From the IMG/VR virus record IMGVR_UViG_3300027133_000016, positions 1 through 25,242 of that record: a stretch of DNA of 25,242 nt; one strand, 5' to 3'. A program made the position numbers and the translations under genes. Below are positions 1 through 6,667 of this stretch, one piece after another; within the stretch, counting starts at the first letter, position 1, and each line of letters opens with the position of its first letter. The stretch is from a virus. The notes under the pieces are model-generated. The model worked only from the letters and a program-made list of their open reading frames with translations, made no database searches and was not told the origin of the DNA.

Positions 1-145
1 TTTCAGCGATTTCATTGACCAAATACTCATATTCTTCTTTGGATAGCTGTCCCTGTTCATAATTTTCACGAATAACCAATAACTCGTTCGCCAATGCTGC
101 TGCTGGACCACCCATTCCTGCTGCTTCTCTTAATTGTTCTAGCAT
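1..145 (-). CDS. Conserved small phage protein, 3' end cut by the window
   Basis: The frame opens at an ATG at 143-145 and runs off the left edge with no stop, giving 48 visible residues that begin MLEQLREAAGMGGPAAAL. The start is supported by an AAGGGG Shine-Dalgarno six bases upstream. It overlaps the end of the preceding gene by 7 nt, which suggests translational coupling. The visible part is predicted helical: an Ala/Gly-rich N-terminus, then an acidic segment with QGQLSKEEYEYLV. Short proteins like this recur in marine T4-like phages, as far as I recall, but I know no function. There is no signal peptide or membrane segment in the visible part. Confidence 0.7.
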   Translation of the reverse strand, partial: MLEQLREAAGMGGPAAALANELLVIRENYEQGQLSKEEYEYLVNEIAE

Positions 146-327
146 CTTGGACCCCTTAAAAATTCAACAATACCTTTGGCAGTTTTCATATGTCGTGCTT
201 TATATGCACGATATTCATTTACCTCATCCATAATTGGATTCTTAATTTCTTCTAATCCTATAGATTCATATCCTGGATGATAAGGTGCTTCTGCTACTAA
301 TCTATCTTCAGTTGTAAATGTAGTCAT
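139..327 (-). CDS. Small hypothetical protein (62 aa)
   Basis: I place the start at the ATG at 325-327 (MTTFTTEDRLVAEAP), because AAGGA lies five bases upstream and the ATG overlaps the stop of the lipoprotein gene as TAATG. A longer reading from 342 would begin inside the lipoprotein gene without a ribosome site. The protein is charged, has no membrane segment, and ends in KGIVEFLRGPRC. It is translationally packed between the lipoprotein gene and the edge gene. I do not recognise a family. Confidence 0.7.
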   Translation of the reverse strand: MTTFTTEDRLVAEAPYHPGYESIGLEEIKNPIMDEVNEYRAYKARHMKTAKGIVEFLRGPRC

Positions 328-674
328 TATCTTCCTTTCCAAGCATCTACTATTACATCGATTCTAACTTTATTTGTTTTAACAACAGATTCGCAGAATA
401 CTTTGTTCTTGGATTCTCCTGCTTTCTTGATAGCTTCTTGCAATTTTCCAATAGCTTCTGCTTGTGGGTCAGATCTTAAAACAGCATAAACTTTTAATCT
501 CTCGATATACTCGTCTGCGTTTTGGAACATTAACTGATTACCACATTCTAATTTATCAACTGCTATTTTGGTATCAACTAAACGACCAAACATTTCTGGG
601 TCGTGTGGTCTTGGTAGGATAACAGAACATGCAGATAAAGAAACTACGGCAAGAATCAGTATTAACTTTTTCAT
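327..674 (-). CDS. Small phage lipoprotein with a type II signal peptide
   Basis: The N-terminus is a classic lipoprotein signal: two Lys, a hydrophobic stretch LILILAVVSL, then the lipobox LSAC with Cys16 as the lipidation site. The mature part (about 100 aa) is mixed helical and charged with two further Cys residues, Cys44 and Cys94, that could form a disulfide in the periplasm. The ATG overlaps the stop of the upstream gene by 4 nt (ATGA). Phage lipoproteins of this size can be outer-membrane spanins, superinfection-exclusion proteins or host-surface modifiers. It lacks the proline-rich character of most o-spanins and there is no holin or endolysin nearby, so function is open. Lipidation is well supported; role is unknown. 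Confidence 0.8.
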   Translation of the reverse strand: MKKLILILAVVSLSACSVILPRPHDPEMFGRLVDTKIAVDKLECGNQLMFQNADEYIERLKVYAVLRSDPQAEAIGKLQEAIKKAGESKNKVFCESVVKTNKVRIDVIVDAWKGR

Positions 675-1717
675 ACAGCTTTACCTGCACTCTTTAATGA
701 ACTTAATGGATCAGATTGAGAGTCGAACTTATGGGCTTGAGAAGCAAACTTCTTACCATTGTGATAGAAGTGAACAGAGCCACCACTGGATTTAACTGTA
801 ATATTCTTATGGTCTTTAAGGATATGTTCGTGGTCTTCGCTTGGCTTACTTGTATGGTGTTGAACACCCTTAGCAGTTTGATATGTTGTATGCTTAATAA
901 AACTGTGCCCCTTTTCTTCTGCAGGAGTCTTATGTGCATGTAGAACTTCACGAATATGTTTAACTACATGGTCGTGGTTATTGTTGTCTAAGTGGTGCTG
1001 CAACTCAGCAGCATGATCGTGAGCAACTTTATGTAAAAGTTCTTTGTTGCGTTTCTTAATATCATCATGCAACTTAGGATCTGCTTTTGCAATTTCTTTA
1101 CGCTGGTCTTTATTCTTACCTTTTAATTTAGGATGAGCAGCAAGTATTGCGTCTTGATGATCTTTATAATGCTGTCTGGCTTTTGAACCACCAGATTCCA
1201 TACCAAGACTTGAAGACGGAATGTTTTTACTGGACTTATCGCTGACTTTTAAACTTACGCCATGATGATGTTCTTTACCTGTCTTTGGATGCTTGGTAGT
1301 TACATAAACGTCAGAAGAATCTTCTTTCTGTGTTGCTTTGTGACCAGTTACCTTTTCTGTATCTCCAGGTTTTGAAGTCCAATGCACTGCTGAAATCTTA
1401 TGCCCTTTGTGAGTAGAATCGATATGTGCCTTAATATGATTGGCAGCACTCTCTGCATTTTTAGCGATCTTATCATAATCTTTAGGGTGAATTTGTTTCT
1501 TTAATCTCTCGTGTGCTTGCTCAGGTGTTTCATCGTTTTCATTCTTGTGTTTCTCTAGATGCTTACCACCATTTAAATGTTTGCCGACTAATAGTTCGTG
1601 CAACACACCTTTAGTGTTATTGGAAACACCACCCTCTTTGGAAGCATCATCAGCTGCTTCGATAAGCAATTCTTCGTAGTATTGTTCTTCTGCTAAGAAC
1701 GATTTAAAATTTTTCAT
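671..1717 (-). CDS. Basic His/Lys-rich protein, possible PD-(D/E)XK-type nuclease, with capsid-targeting-like leader
   Basis: A 348-aa protein that is very rich in Lys and His. Its N-terminus MKNFKSFLAEE matches those of the two upstream neighbours and resembles the T4 internal-protein leader MKTYQEFIAEA, which directs proteins into the prohead and is cut by gp21 after (L/I)xE. The middle carries SSDVYV (Asp136) and GVSLKVS (Lys157), spaced like the D...(x)xK core of PD-(D/E)XK nucleases, and an earlier GVLHELLVG could supply a helix Glu (Glu41). I recall similar proteins in marine T4-like phages but no established function. Its start codon overlaps the stop of the neighbouring nucleotidyltransferase gene by 1 nt. 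The nuclease reading is inference; the leader similarity is seen directly. Confidence 0.75.
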   Translation of the reverse strand: MKNFKSFLAEEQYYEELLIEAADDASKEGGVSNNTKGVLHELLVGKHLNGGKHLEKHKNENDETPEQAHERLKKQIHPKDYDKIAKNAESAANHIKAHIDSTHKGHKISAVHWTSKPGDTEKVTGHKATQKEDSSDVYVTTKHPKTGKEHHHGVSLKVSDKSSKNIPSSSLGMESGGSKARQHYKDHQDAILAAHPKLKGKNKDQRKEIAKADPKLHDDIKKRNKELLHKVAHDHAAELQHHLDNNNHDHVVKHIREVLHAHKTPAEEKGHSFIKHTTYQTAKGVQHHTSKPSEDHEHILKDHKNITVKSSGGSVHFYHNGKKFASQAHKFDSQSDPLSSLKSAGKAV

Positions 1718-2331
1718 TACTTTACACCCATATGTTTACGTAAGTCGTGATACAATTCTGTTTTATGTTCTGGTTTCATCTGTGACGATAGATGAGATTC
1801 AAACTTTTTCTGTTCACCAGCTGCAGCGTGACCACGAAGTTTAGTTCCAGAAATACCTTCAGTTCCTTTTGCATTTGGATCACGTTTACCTGCATTGTGG
1901 AACTTTATACTCTTGAAATTGTAATGTCCATGTGGACCTTCTTTTCCATTATACTTTTTAATCAATTCATGCATTGGTTTACGATCATCGCCACCAGCAA
2001 AGTGTAAATGAGTAACACCTTTTTTGTGCAACTCAGCAGCATGATGAAGAACAGTAGGATGTTCTTTATCAGCTACCTTAACATTGGTTCCAGGAAATGC
2101 TCTCTCTGCATGTTTCTTTTTAACATCAGGTGGTAATGGATTAGATCCGTCTTTAGTTGCATGCGAACCTGATAATACCAATGTATGTTCTGCATTATGT
2201 TTCTTGGCAGTATCATGCATATGGGTTACGAGTTTCTCATGACCAGCAGTTGGAGGATTCATTCGACCAAAAGCAAGAACATGATGAACGTCTTTTTCTG
2301 ATTCTACAATATAAGATTTAAATGTCTTCAT
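1717..2331 (-). CDS. HIGH-family nucleotidyltransferase (cytidylyltransferase/NadM-like), basic, with capsid-targeting-like leader
   Basis: A 204-aa protein with the two signatures of the HxGH nucleotidyltransferase superfamily: GRMNPPTAGH at residues 22-31 (the T/HxGH nucleotide-binding motif) and GISGTKLR at 159-166 (the ISxTxxR motif). These enzymes transfer an AMP or CMP group from a nucleotide triphosphate, for example to nicotinamide mononucleotide or a phosphoalcohol; the true substrate cannot be read here. The protein is unusually His/Lys-rich for the family. It begins MKTFKSYIVES, like both neighbours, which suggests a removable prohead-targeting leader before the catalytic domain (from about residue 15). 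The ATG overlaps the end of the ligase-like gene by 4 nt. Adenylyltransferases of this type are known in T4-like phages. Confidence 0.85.
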   Translation of the reverse strand: MKTFKSYIVESEKDVHHVLAFGRMNPPTAGHEKLVTHMHDTAKKHNAEHTLVLSGSHATKDGSNPLPPDVKKKHAERAFPGTNVKVADKEHPTVLHHAAELHKKGVTHLHFAGGDDRKPMHELIKKYNGKEGPHGHYNFKSIKFHNAGKRDPNAKGTEGISGTKLRGHAAAGEQKKFESHLSSQMKPEHKTELYHDLRKHMGVK

Positions 2332-3518
2332 TTTCTTGGCTTTAATAAGTTGGCTTTACTGAATTCTGCACGATTAACAATTTTAGATGGTTCTTGTTTA
2401 CCTTTGTGCGTATAATTTATAACATATCCCTCAGGATCTGTTTTCTTATCTCCAATATGATGCTCAAGACCGCCAGTATGCTGGTTTAAATTCTTAACTA
2501 AAAGGTTTTTACCTTGCTGTAAATGCTGATGCATTTTAAATAGATTCTCATAATGCTCTTTATTTTTCTCAACATGCGCAGCGTGACCAGAACCAAGATT
2601 ACGCTGAGCAGTTTGTCCCTTCTCAGACTTTAGTTTAGACGCTTTCTTTTCATAAACATCCTGAATATGTTTAATGAATCCTTTTGCGTTTGGTTTTGTA
2701 TCTTTGCGAACTGTTTGATTGATGTAAGTTCCCAAATGTCCAGCATCACCTTTGTGTTCTGGATGGATCGCACCATACATCTTATCGCCGTGTTTATCAT
2801 GAATATCTTTTGCAGCATTCATGTGGCTTTGGAATCTTTTCTGATCTGCTTGAGTATATTTAACTTTGCTAGTATCATGCTCGGCACCAGCAAGATGCAC
2901 ATCTTTGTGTTGACCAAAACTTTTCATATCAGGATGAGGAGTTGCTTTCATCGAAGCAAAATCTTTACCCTCATATTTTTGGTGAACAACTAACCCAAAT
3001 TTAGATTGGGCTGTTTTCTTGGCTTCATCGCCATGCGCAGTATACTTAATTGTATTTGGTGTATAAGAAGCAGTTCCCTTCTTCTCATCATATTTAACAT
3101 CACCCTCAGAGTGCATAACGTCACCCTGATATACACCTTGCTTAGGTGCAACCTTTGGTAGATGTTTTAGAGCATGCTTTAATTTTTCTGCGAGACCTGG
3201 AGCATGACCATGGTTCTTGTCAATGTCCTTAGCAGTATAGTTGATTTTTGGGTTTTTATTGAACGCTGACTTGGAAGCAACAAAGAATTTTCCAGTTTCT
3301 GGATGCTTTCCAAAAACCAATGATGATCCGTCATATTTCATGGTCAGATCGCTGGATTGTTTCCCAGCTTTAATGTGTTCATGTCCATGGTTTAGTGCAC
3401 CAAGAGCATGTTCGAACCCTGAAGAACCATGGAATAGAGGGCGATCCTCTACATGATGGATGTGCTTCAGTTTCTCTTCTTCGGTTTCTTCTTTAAGGAA
3501 TGTTTGGAACGACTTCAT
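2328..3518 (-). CDS. Ligase-like covalent nucleotidyltransferase, basic, with capsid-targeting-like leader
   Basis: A 396-aa protein from the ATG at 3518 (a longer reading begins at 3527). Ligase-superfamily motifs can be followed: KYDGSSLVFG with lysine about residue 61 (motif I, KxDG), GVYQGDVMHSEG about 128-139 (motif III), FGLVVHQKY (IIIa), EGYVINYTHKG near 363 (motif IV) and SKIV near 378 (motif V). It therefore probably forms a lysyl-AMP intermediate and joins or caps a nucleic acid end. The spacing between motifs III and IV is unusually long and filled with His/Lys-rich sequence. I recall relatives in marine T4-like phages annotated as unknown function. MKSFQTFLKEE at the N-terminus matches the next two genes. 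It is first in its transcription unit; the host-type -10 lies only about 10 bases before the first ATG. Confidence 0.8.
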   Translation of the reverse strand: MKSFQTFLKEETEEEKLKHIHHVEDRPLFHGSSGFEHALGALNHGHEHIKAGKQSSDLTMKYDGSSLVFGKHPETGKFFVASKSAFNKNPKINYTAKDIDKNHGHAPGLAEKLKHALKHLPKVAPKQGVYQGDVMHSEGDVKYDEKKGTASYTPNTIKYTAHGDEAKKTAQSKFGLVVHQKYEGKDFASMKATPHPDMKSFGQHKDVHLAGAEHDTSKVKYTQADQKRFQSHMNAAKDIHDKHGDKMYGAIHPEHKGDAGHLGTYINQTVRKDTKPNAKGFIKHIQDVYEKKASKLKSEKGQTAQRNLGSGHAAHVEKNKEHYENLFKMHQHLQQGKNLLVKNLNQHTGGLEHHIGDKKTDPEGYVINYTHKGKQEPSKIVNRAEFSKANLLKPRK

Positions 3519-3537
3519 TTTACCCATCTATACAGTT

Positions 3538-3566
3538 ATTATACCCTACTTTTACAATAAAGTAAA
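3538..3566 (-). promoter_or_regulatory. Sigma-70-type promoter for the basic-protein operon
   Basis: On the minus strand: TTTACT at 3566-3561, a 17-bp spacer, then TATAAT at 3543-3538. It has the same layout as the promoters at 10749, 19158 and 24612. Predicted initiation is within a few bases of the ATG at 3527, so the 5' leader would be only about 4 nt to that ATG or about 13 nt to the ATG at 3518. A TGCTTTA string overlaps the -35 box, but it is 19 bp from the -10, too far for the usual MotA box spacing. Confidence 0.75.
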
Positions 3567-3579
3567 GCATTATTTTAGT

Positions 3580-3600
3580 AACCCTACGTTCTGAAGGGTT
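3580..3600 (-). terminator. Hairpin between operons, weak terminator candidate
   Basis: AACCCT and AGGGTT form a six-pair stem with a nine-base loop. On the minus strand it is followed by ACTAAAATAATG, not a U-run, so termination is uncertain; on the plus strand it is followed by ATTTTAA. It lies between the late-type motif at 3635 and the promoter at 3538. Its arm and loop share a 14-base identity with the hairpin at 19298-19314 in opposite orientation. Confidence 0.45.
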
Positions 3601-3634
3601 ATTTTAATCCATTGAAAACAATGACTTACAGAGG

Positions 3635-3642
3635 TATTTATA
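3635..3642 (-). promoter_or_regulatory. T4-type late promoter motif TATAAATA
   Basis: The minus strand reads TATAAATA exactly, the T4 late promoter -10 recognised by the gp55 sigma factor with the gp45 clamp as activator. It lies in the gap downstream of the nuclease-like gene stop and about 120 bp before the basic-protein operon. Late expression would fit genes whose products carry a prohead-targeting leader. I found no other exact copy in a gap of this window. Confidence 0.65.
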
Positions 3643-3647
3643 AAAGT

Positions 3648-4451
3648 CTATGAAGCGAATGCTTTAAGTAGAGACTGATTGTCAGTTAAGCTGTAAGCTG
3701 TTCTATTAATAGTGACGTTATTTTGGGATGTAATGGGTGCTAGGTTATAGAGAGATTTTCTTAGGTTTGAAAATTCTAAAGTCATAACGAACTGGTAATC
3801 GCCACCACCCTTTGGCTGGCATCTAGTTCTGATTCTAGCTGATGTGCAGTTTGAGAAATCTTCGATCTTCTTGGTTAGCTTGGCATTCAATTTTAACGGA
3901 TCGAATTTATTCATTAAATAGAACCCATGAGTACCTACATTGATGTAGTAGGTTTTCTTCTTATTGTAGTAGTCACAGATAGCCTTAGCTGGGACTGTTA
4001 TGTGGACCTCGTTCTCACCCTTATAACTTTGTATATCAATTTCATACGCTTTGCGTTTGTCTTTAATACCACCAGTAAGTATTTTTCTACCAGCTTGGTC
4101 ATTCTGTAGAATAGGAACTTTACTTCTCCACTTCTCACCAGCAGTACCCGATACATTCATTTCTTGGAGAAGGTTGTATTGAGTTGCGATATCTCGCATC
4201 ATGATTTTCTCAGGATCGCCTTTAAGGTCTTCAGCGAATGCCCACTTACCGTTGTAGTATTTTAATACTAGAGATCCTGCTGCAGTTGGGGATATCTTTA
4301 ACTCACATCCTGTTGATGTTGATATACTTTTAGTGACGATAGAAAGATCTGGTTTATCGTGCGATGCGCCAGCTGGATCACCTACAGTGATTTTGTATTC
4401 TTTCAATACGTTATGTGCGTTTCTCTCGTAATCGAAACCTTTTTGTGCCAT
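3648..4451 (-). CDS. PD-(D/E)XK nuclease-like protein
   Basis: I start at the ATG at 4449-4451 (MAQKGFDYERNAHN), which has GGGG nine bases upstream; a TTG-initiated version at 4466 would begin inside the palindrome. The 267-aa protein shows a PD-(D/E)XK pattern near the N-terminus: Glu9 in a helix, PD at 34-35 in KPDLSIV, and ELK at 50-52 in GCELKIS, followed by an aromatic strand around KYYNGKWAF. That arrangement belongs to restriction-endonuclease-fold enzymes that cut DNA. The C-terminal 200 residues are a separate region I do not recognise. It ends the uvsX-gp41-TET transcription unit. Nuclease identity is by motif only; a structural role cannot be ruled out. Confidence 0.6.
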   Translation of the reverse strand: MAQKGFDYERNAHNVLKEYKITVGDPAGASHDKPDLSIVTKSISTSTGCELKISPTAAGSLVLKYYNGKWAFAEDLKGDPEKIMMRDIATQYNLLQEMNVSGTAGEKWRSKVPILQNDQAGRKILTGGIKDKRKAYEIDIQSYKGENEVHITVPAKAICDYYNKKKTYYINVGTHGFYLMNKFDPLKLNAKLTKKIEDFSNCTSARIRTRCQPKGGGDYQFVMTLEFSNLRKSLYNLAPITSQNNVTINRTAYSLTDNQSLLKAFAS

Positions 4452-4460
4452 GGGAACCCC

Positions 4461-4478
4461 GTACAATAATTATTGTAC
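4461..4478. repeat. Perfect 18-bp palindrome upstream of the nuclease-like gene
   Basis: GTACAATAATTATTGTAC is a perfect inverted repeat filling most of the gap between the metallopeptidase stop and the nuclease-like start. As RNA it folds into a seven-pair stem with an AAUU loop, placed directly before the GGGG ribosome-binding site. It could be a dimeric repressor operator, a translational control hairpin, or a nuclease site. Confidence 0.7.
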
Positions 4479-5194
4479 TATTTAGGTCTGCGCTGTCTAC
4501 GAATAACTTTCTCGTATTTGCGATCCCACTTACCGATCTGGTCAATGATCTTTCTTGGAGATTCATTGTTTCGGAAGTCGTAGTCGAATGTCTTGAGGAA
4601 ATAGTGGAGGGTTTTTGAATCGCGAGATTTCTTGCAGCGATTTAGTAGCGTATTAATATCTACGTTTGGTCTTAGTACTTTGAAGTCTAGGTATACACAA
4701 TGAGCATATGCTTGTATCTCATCGAACTCAGAAAGGTACTTTCTTTCTGCGTCTTTTTTGGCTATACCAACTTTCTTATAAGGAACAACATAATTGCTCC
4801 ATGTATCATCACGTCTATCATATTGCATGAAGTGAATTATCTCATGCATCAAAGTTTGCAATAAACGAAACTTAAACTTTTCCCAAACTTGGTCATTGAA
4901 ATTAAATGTATCAAATTTGGTTGTATGTATTATTAAAAGTGACTGTCTATTTTCTGGATCATACTCACCACCAATACAAACATACTTCTCAGTCCAACTA
5001 GCCTTAGACTTCTCTTCTCTCCATACAACTTTAGTTCGCCACTTTTTAAGATAGTTGGCTAAACCTTTTGAATCGTTTCTATACTTGTCTAGATCCTTGA
5101 GGACTTTTGCTGGAACAAGTTTAGCCCTAAATGGACGCTCATAAAAATTGAGCATGTCCATCCAGTCGGAGTTATAATTTTCCAGGAACTTCAT
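4478..5194 (-). CDS. Putative zinc metallopeptidase (HExxH)
   Basis: The ATG at 5192-5194 (MKFLENYNSDWMDML) is the likely start because AGGG lies just upstream and it follows the HAD stop by 8 bp; a longer frame from 5245 would overlap the HAD gene by 43 bp. The 238-aa protein contains LMHEIIHFMQ with His117, Glu118 and His121, the zincin HExxH motif, and a downstream acidic helix LSEFDEIQAYAH that could give the third zinc ligand. I see no signal peptide, so it would act in the cytoplasm or in the virion. The family is not one I can name; it is not obviously SprT. The C-terminus is strongly basic (KVIRRQRRPK), which may bind nucleic acid. Catalytic activity is inferred from the motif alone. 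Confidence 0.7.
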   Translation of the reverse strand: MKFLENYNSDWMDMLNFYERPFRAKLVPAKVLKDLDKYRNDSKGLANYLKKWRTKVVWREEKSKASWTEKYVCIGGEYDPENRQSLLIIHTTKFDTFNFNDQVWEKFKFRLLQTLMHEIIHFMQYDRRDDTWSNYVVPYKKVGIAKKDAERKYLSEFDEIQAYAHCVYLDFKVLRPNVDINTLLNRCKKSRDSKTLHYFLKTFDYDFRNNESPRKIIDQIGKWDRKYEKVIRRQRRPK

Positions 5195-5202
5195 ATTCAG
5201 CC

Positions 5203-5655
5203 CTATTTGATAAAAGGAACTGGCTCCTGCATACCCCTTTCCCAAAAATACAACTCAACAGTTTGGGGTAACAGTTTGCGCATCCCTCTCAGTACTTTTT
5301 TGTTGTCTTCATAATGTCGTTGTATACCCAATTCAAGCACCCTTTCGGACTTAAATCGGACTACATTTTCAACAGTTCTGGTATTATCTAGAAGATGGAA
5401 GGAAATTACTCTTCCACCATAATATTTATTCAGCCAGTCTTTTGTGATTGTATGTATTCTTGGCTCTCGTTTTCTTGCAGAAATGGCGTAAAATTGGGTC
5501 TCAACTGGCTCTATAAGTTTCTCGGCATTCTCGTACCAATCGTACAAAAAGTCCTTCCTAGCCTTTCTTTGAACCCCATTCATTTTACCCCACTTCATTT
5601 CGGATGGCGGTGGCTGAGCAGCCAGAACCCCATCGATGTCATAAGAAACTATCAT
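5203..5655 (-). CDS. HAD-superfamily phosphatase
   Basis: All four HAD motifs can be placed in this 150-aa protein: motif I YDIDGVLA with Asp6 (nucleophile) and Asp8, motif II AISAR with Ser59, motif III Lys102 in RFKSER, and motif IV YEDN with Glu116-Asp117. There is little room for a cap domain, as in polynucleotide 3'-phosphatases and magnesium-dependent nucleotide phosphatases. The start overlaps the glycosyltransferase stop as ATGA with no ribosome site of its own, so the two are translationally coupled. That coupling suggests a shared pathway, for example processing of a modified nucleotide or removing a phosphate released during glycosylation, but the substrate is not visible. Confidence 0.8.
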   Translation of the reverse strand: MIVSYDIDGVLAAQPPPSEMKWGKMNGVQRKARKDFLYDWYENAEKLIEPVETQFYAISARKREPRIHTITKDWLNKYYGGRVISFHLLDNTRTVENVVRFKSERVLELGIQRHYEDNKKVLRGMRKLLPQTVELYFWERGMQEPVPFIK

Positions 5656-6659
5656 AGGATTAATGGATCAACCTTTCCAGTCTTTTCTACAACAGCTTTC
5701 TGCTTTTCCCAGATATTTCTACGGACTTCCTCTGGGAATGACGCAAACTTATCCAACTCCATTTTGGTATCTGTAGGGAAACACCAATTCAAACCATTGT
5801 TACCTTTCGGTGCGCAGACAGGAATACCTGCATAAAGAGCATGATATGCACGACCAGTTCTCCAACCAGACTTCTTATGTTTATCGTCATAGACAGCTAG
5901 ACAGCCATAGAACTGTTGATAGAACTTTCTACGATCTCTTTGCTGTGGGTTTGGTAGAATCTCAAGTGCTTCAAAATCATCCCATTCAGCTTCTTTACCT
6001 GCAACTTGAAGACAACGTGAAGAAGTAAACTCTTTGAAGTATTTGGTTCTGCCATTTGGTCTACCAATGTAAACCACCTTCTCAATATTACCTGGATGAA
6101 ATTCAGCAAACTCCATACCAGATGCCATGGGTAAATCAACAGTTGTAGTTCCGATAGGACACTTCAGGATAGTTGCAACTTCATTACACTCAGTCGCATT
6201 GGCTGCAATAGTCCAACGTGACCAATCTTCATCAGGTAACAACTCCCAAAGGAATGGAAGATCTGGATCGTCATTCAAAAAGATGATGCGACCCTTATGT
6301 GCTTTAATCATCTCAACAGTTTTATCCCAGTACTTCTGATAGAACTGCAAATTAGTTCCACCAAACTCAAGCATGAGAACATCACAATCTTGATATGTGT
6401 CAAATGTTTCAAACCCATCATCTTTGGTTGCATCAGTTGCTTCTGATAGTGGAATGATTCGATGACCAAAATCAAGCATGTTCTTGAACAGAGCAACACG
6501 TTTCTCTACCCATGCTCCACGAACACCATTCTCTTTGTTGGTCAAACCAATCTTACCAGAAACTCTGCGATAACCAATTTTAGTTCCAGTATTGCTAGAG
6601 TTCTTTGAATAGAACCACTCTAACAACCTTTCTTCACCTAGAAACTCATGTAGTGACAT
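5652..6659 (-). CDS. GT-B glycosyltransferase, candidate DNA-base glycosyltransferase
   Basis: A 335-aa protein with the two-lobed GT-B layout. The N-terminal lobe holds a Rossmann-like half with repeated hydrophobic strands (CDVLMLEFGG near 92-101, RIIFLNDDPD near 124-133). The C-terminal lobe has KVVYIGRPNGR and a donor-binding region GWRTGRAYHALYAGIPV at 265-281, typical of nucleotide-sugar enzymes. Size is close to the T4 DNA glucosyltransferases (351 and 400 aa). It starts 8 bp after the TET/JBP-like dioxygenase stop with AAGG upstream. In other phages a glycosyltransferase next to a TET-like oxygenase decorates hydroxymethylated cytosine, so I infer sugar transfer to the oxidised base. 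It could instead glycosylate a protein or surface glycan. Confidence 0.8.
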   Translation of the reverse strand: MSLHEFLGEERLLEWFYSKNSSNTGTKIGYRRVSGKIGLTNKENGVRGAWVEKRVALFKNMLDFGHRIIPLSEATDATKDDGFETFDTYQDCDVLMLEFGGTNLQFYQKYWDKTVEMIKAHKGRIIFLNDDPDLPFLWELLPDEDWSRWTIAANATECNEVATILKCPIGTTTVDLPMASGMEFAEFHPGNIEKVVYIGRPNGRTKYFKEFTSSRCLQVAGKEAEWDDFEALEILPNPQQRDRRKFYQQFYGCLAVYDDKHKKSGWRTGRAYHALYAGIPVCAPKGNNGLNWCFPTDTKMELDKFASFPEEVRRNIWEKQKAVVEKTGKVDPLIL

Positions 6660-6667
6660 AATAAACC

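Noticed and set aside
3538-3580. T4 MotA-dependent middle promoter (AATGCTTTA)
   Set aside because: The MotA-like box is about 19 bp from the -10 rather than about 12-13; a sigma-70 -35 box with 17-bp spacing explains the site better.
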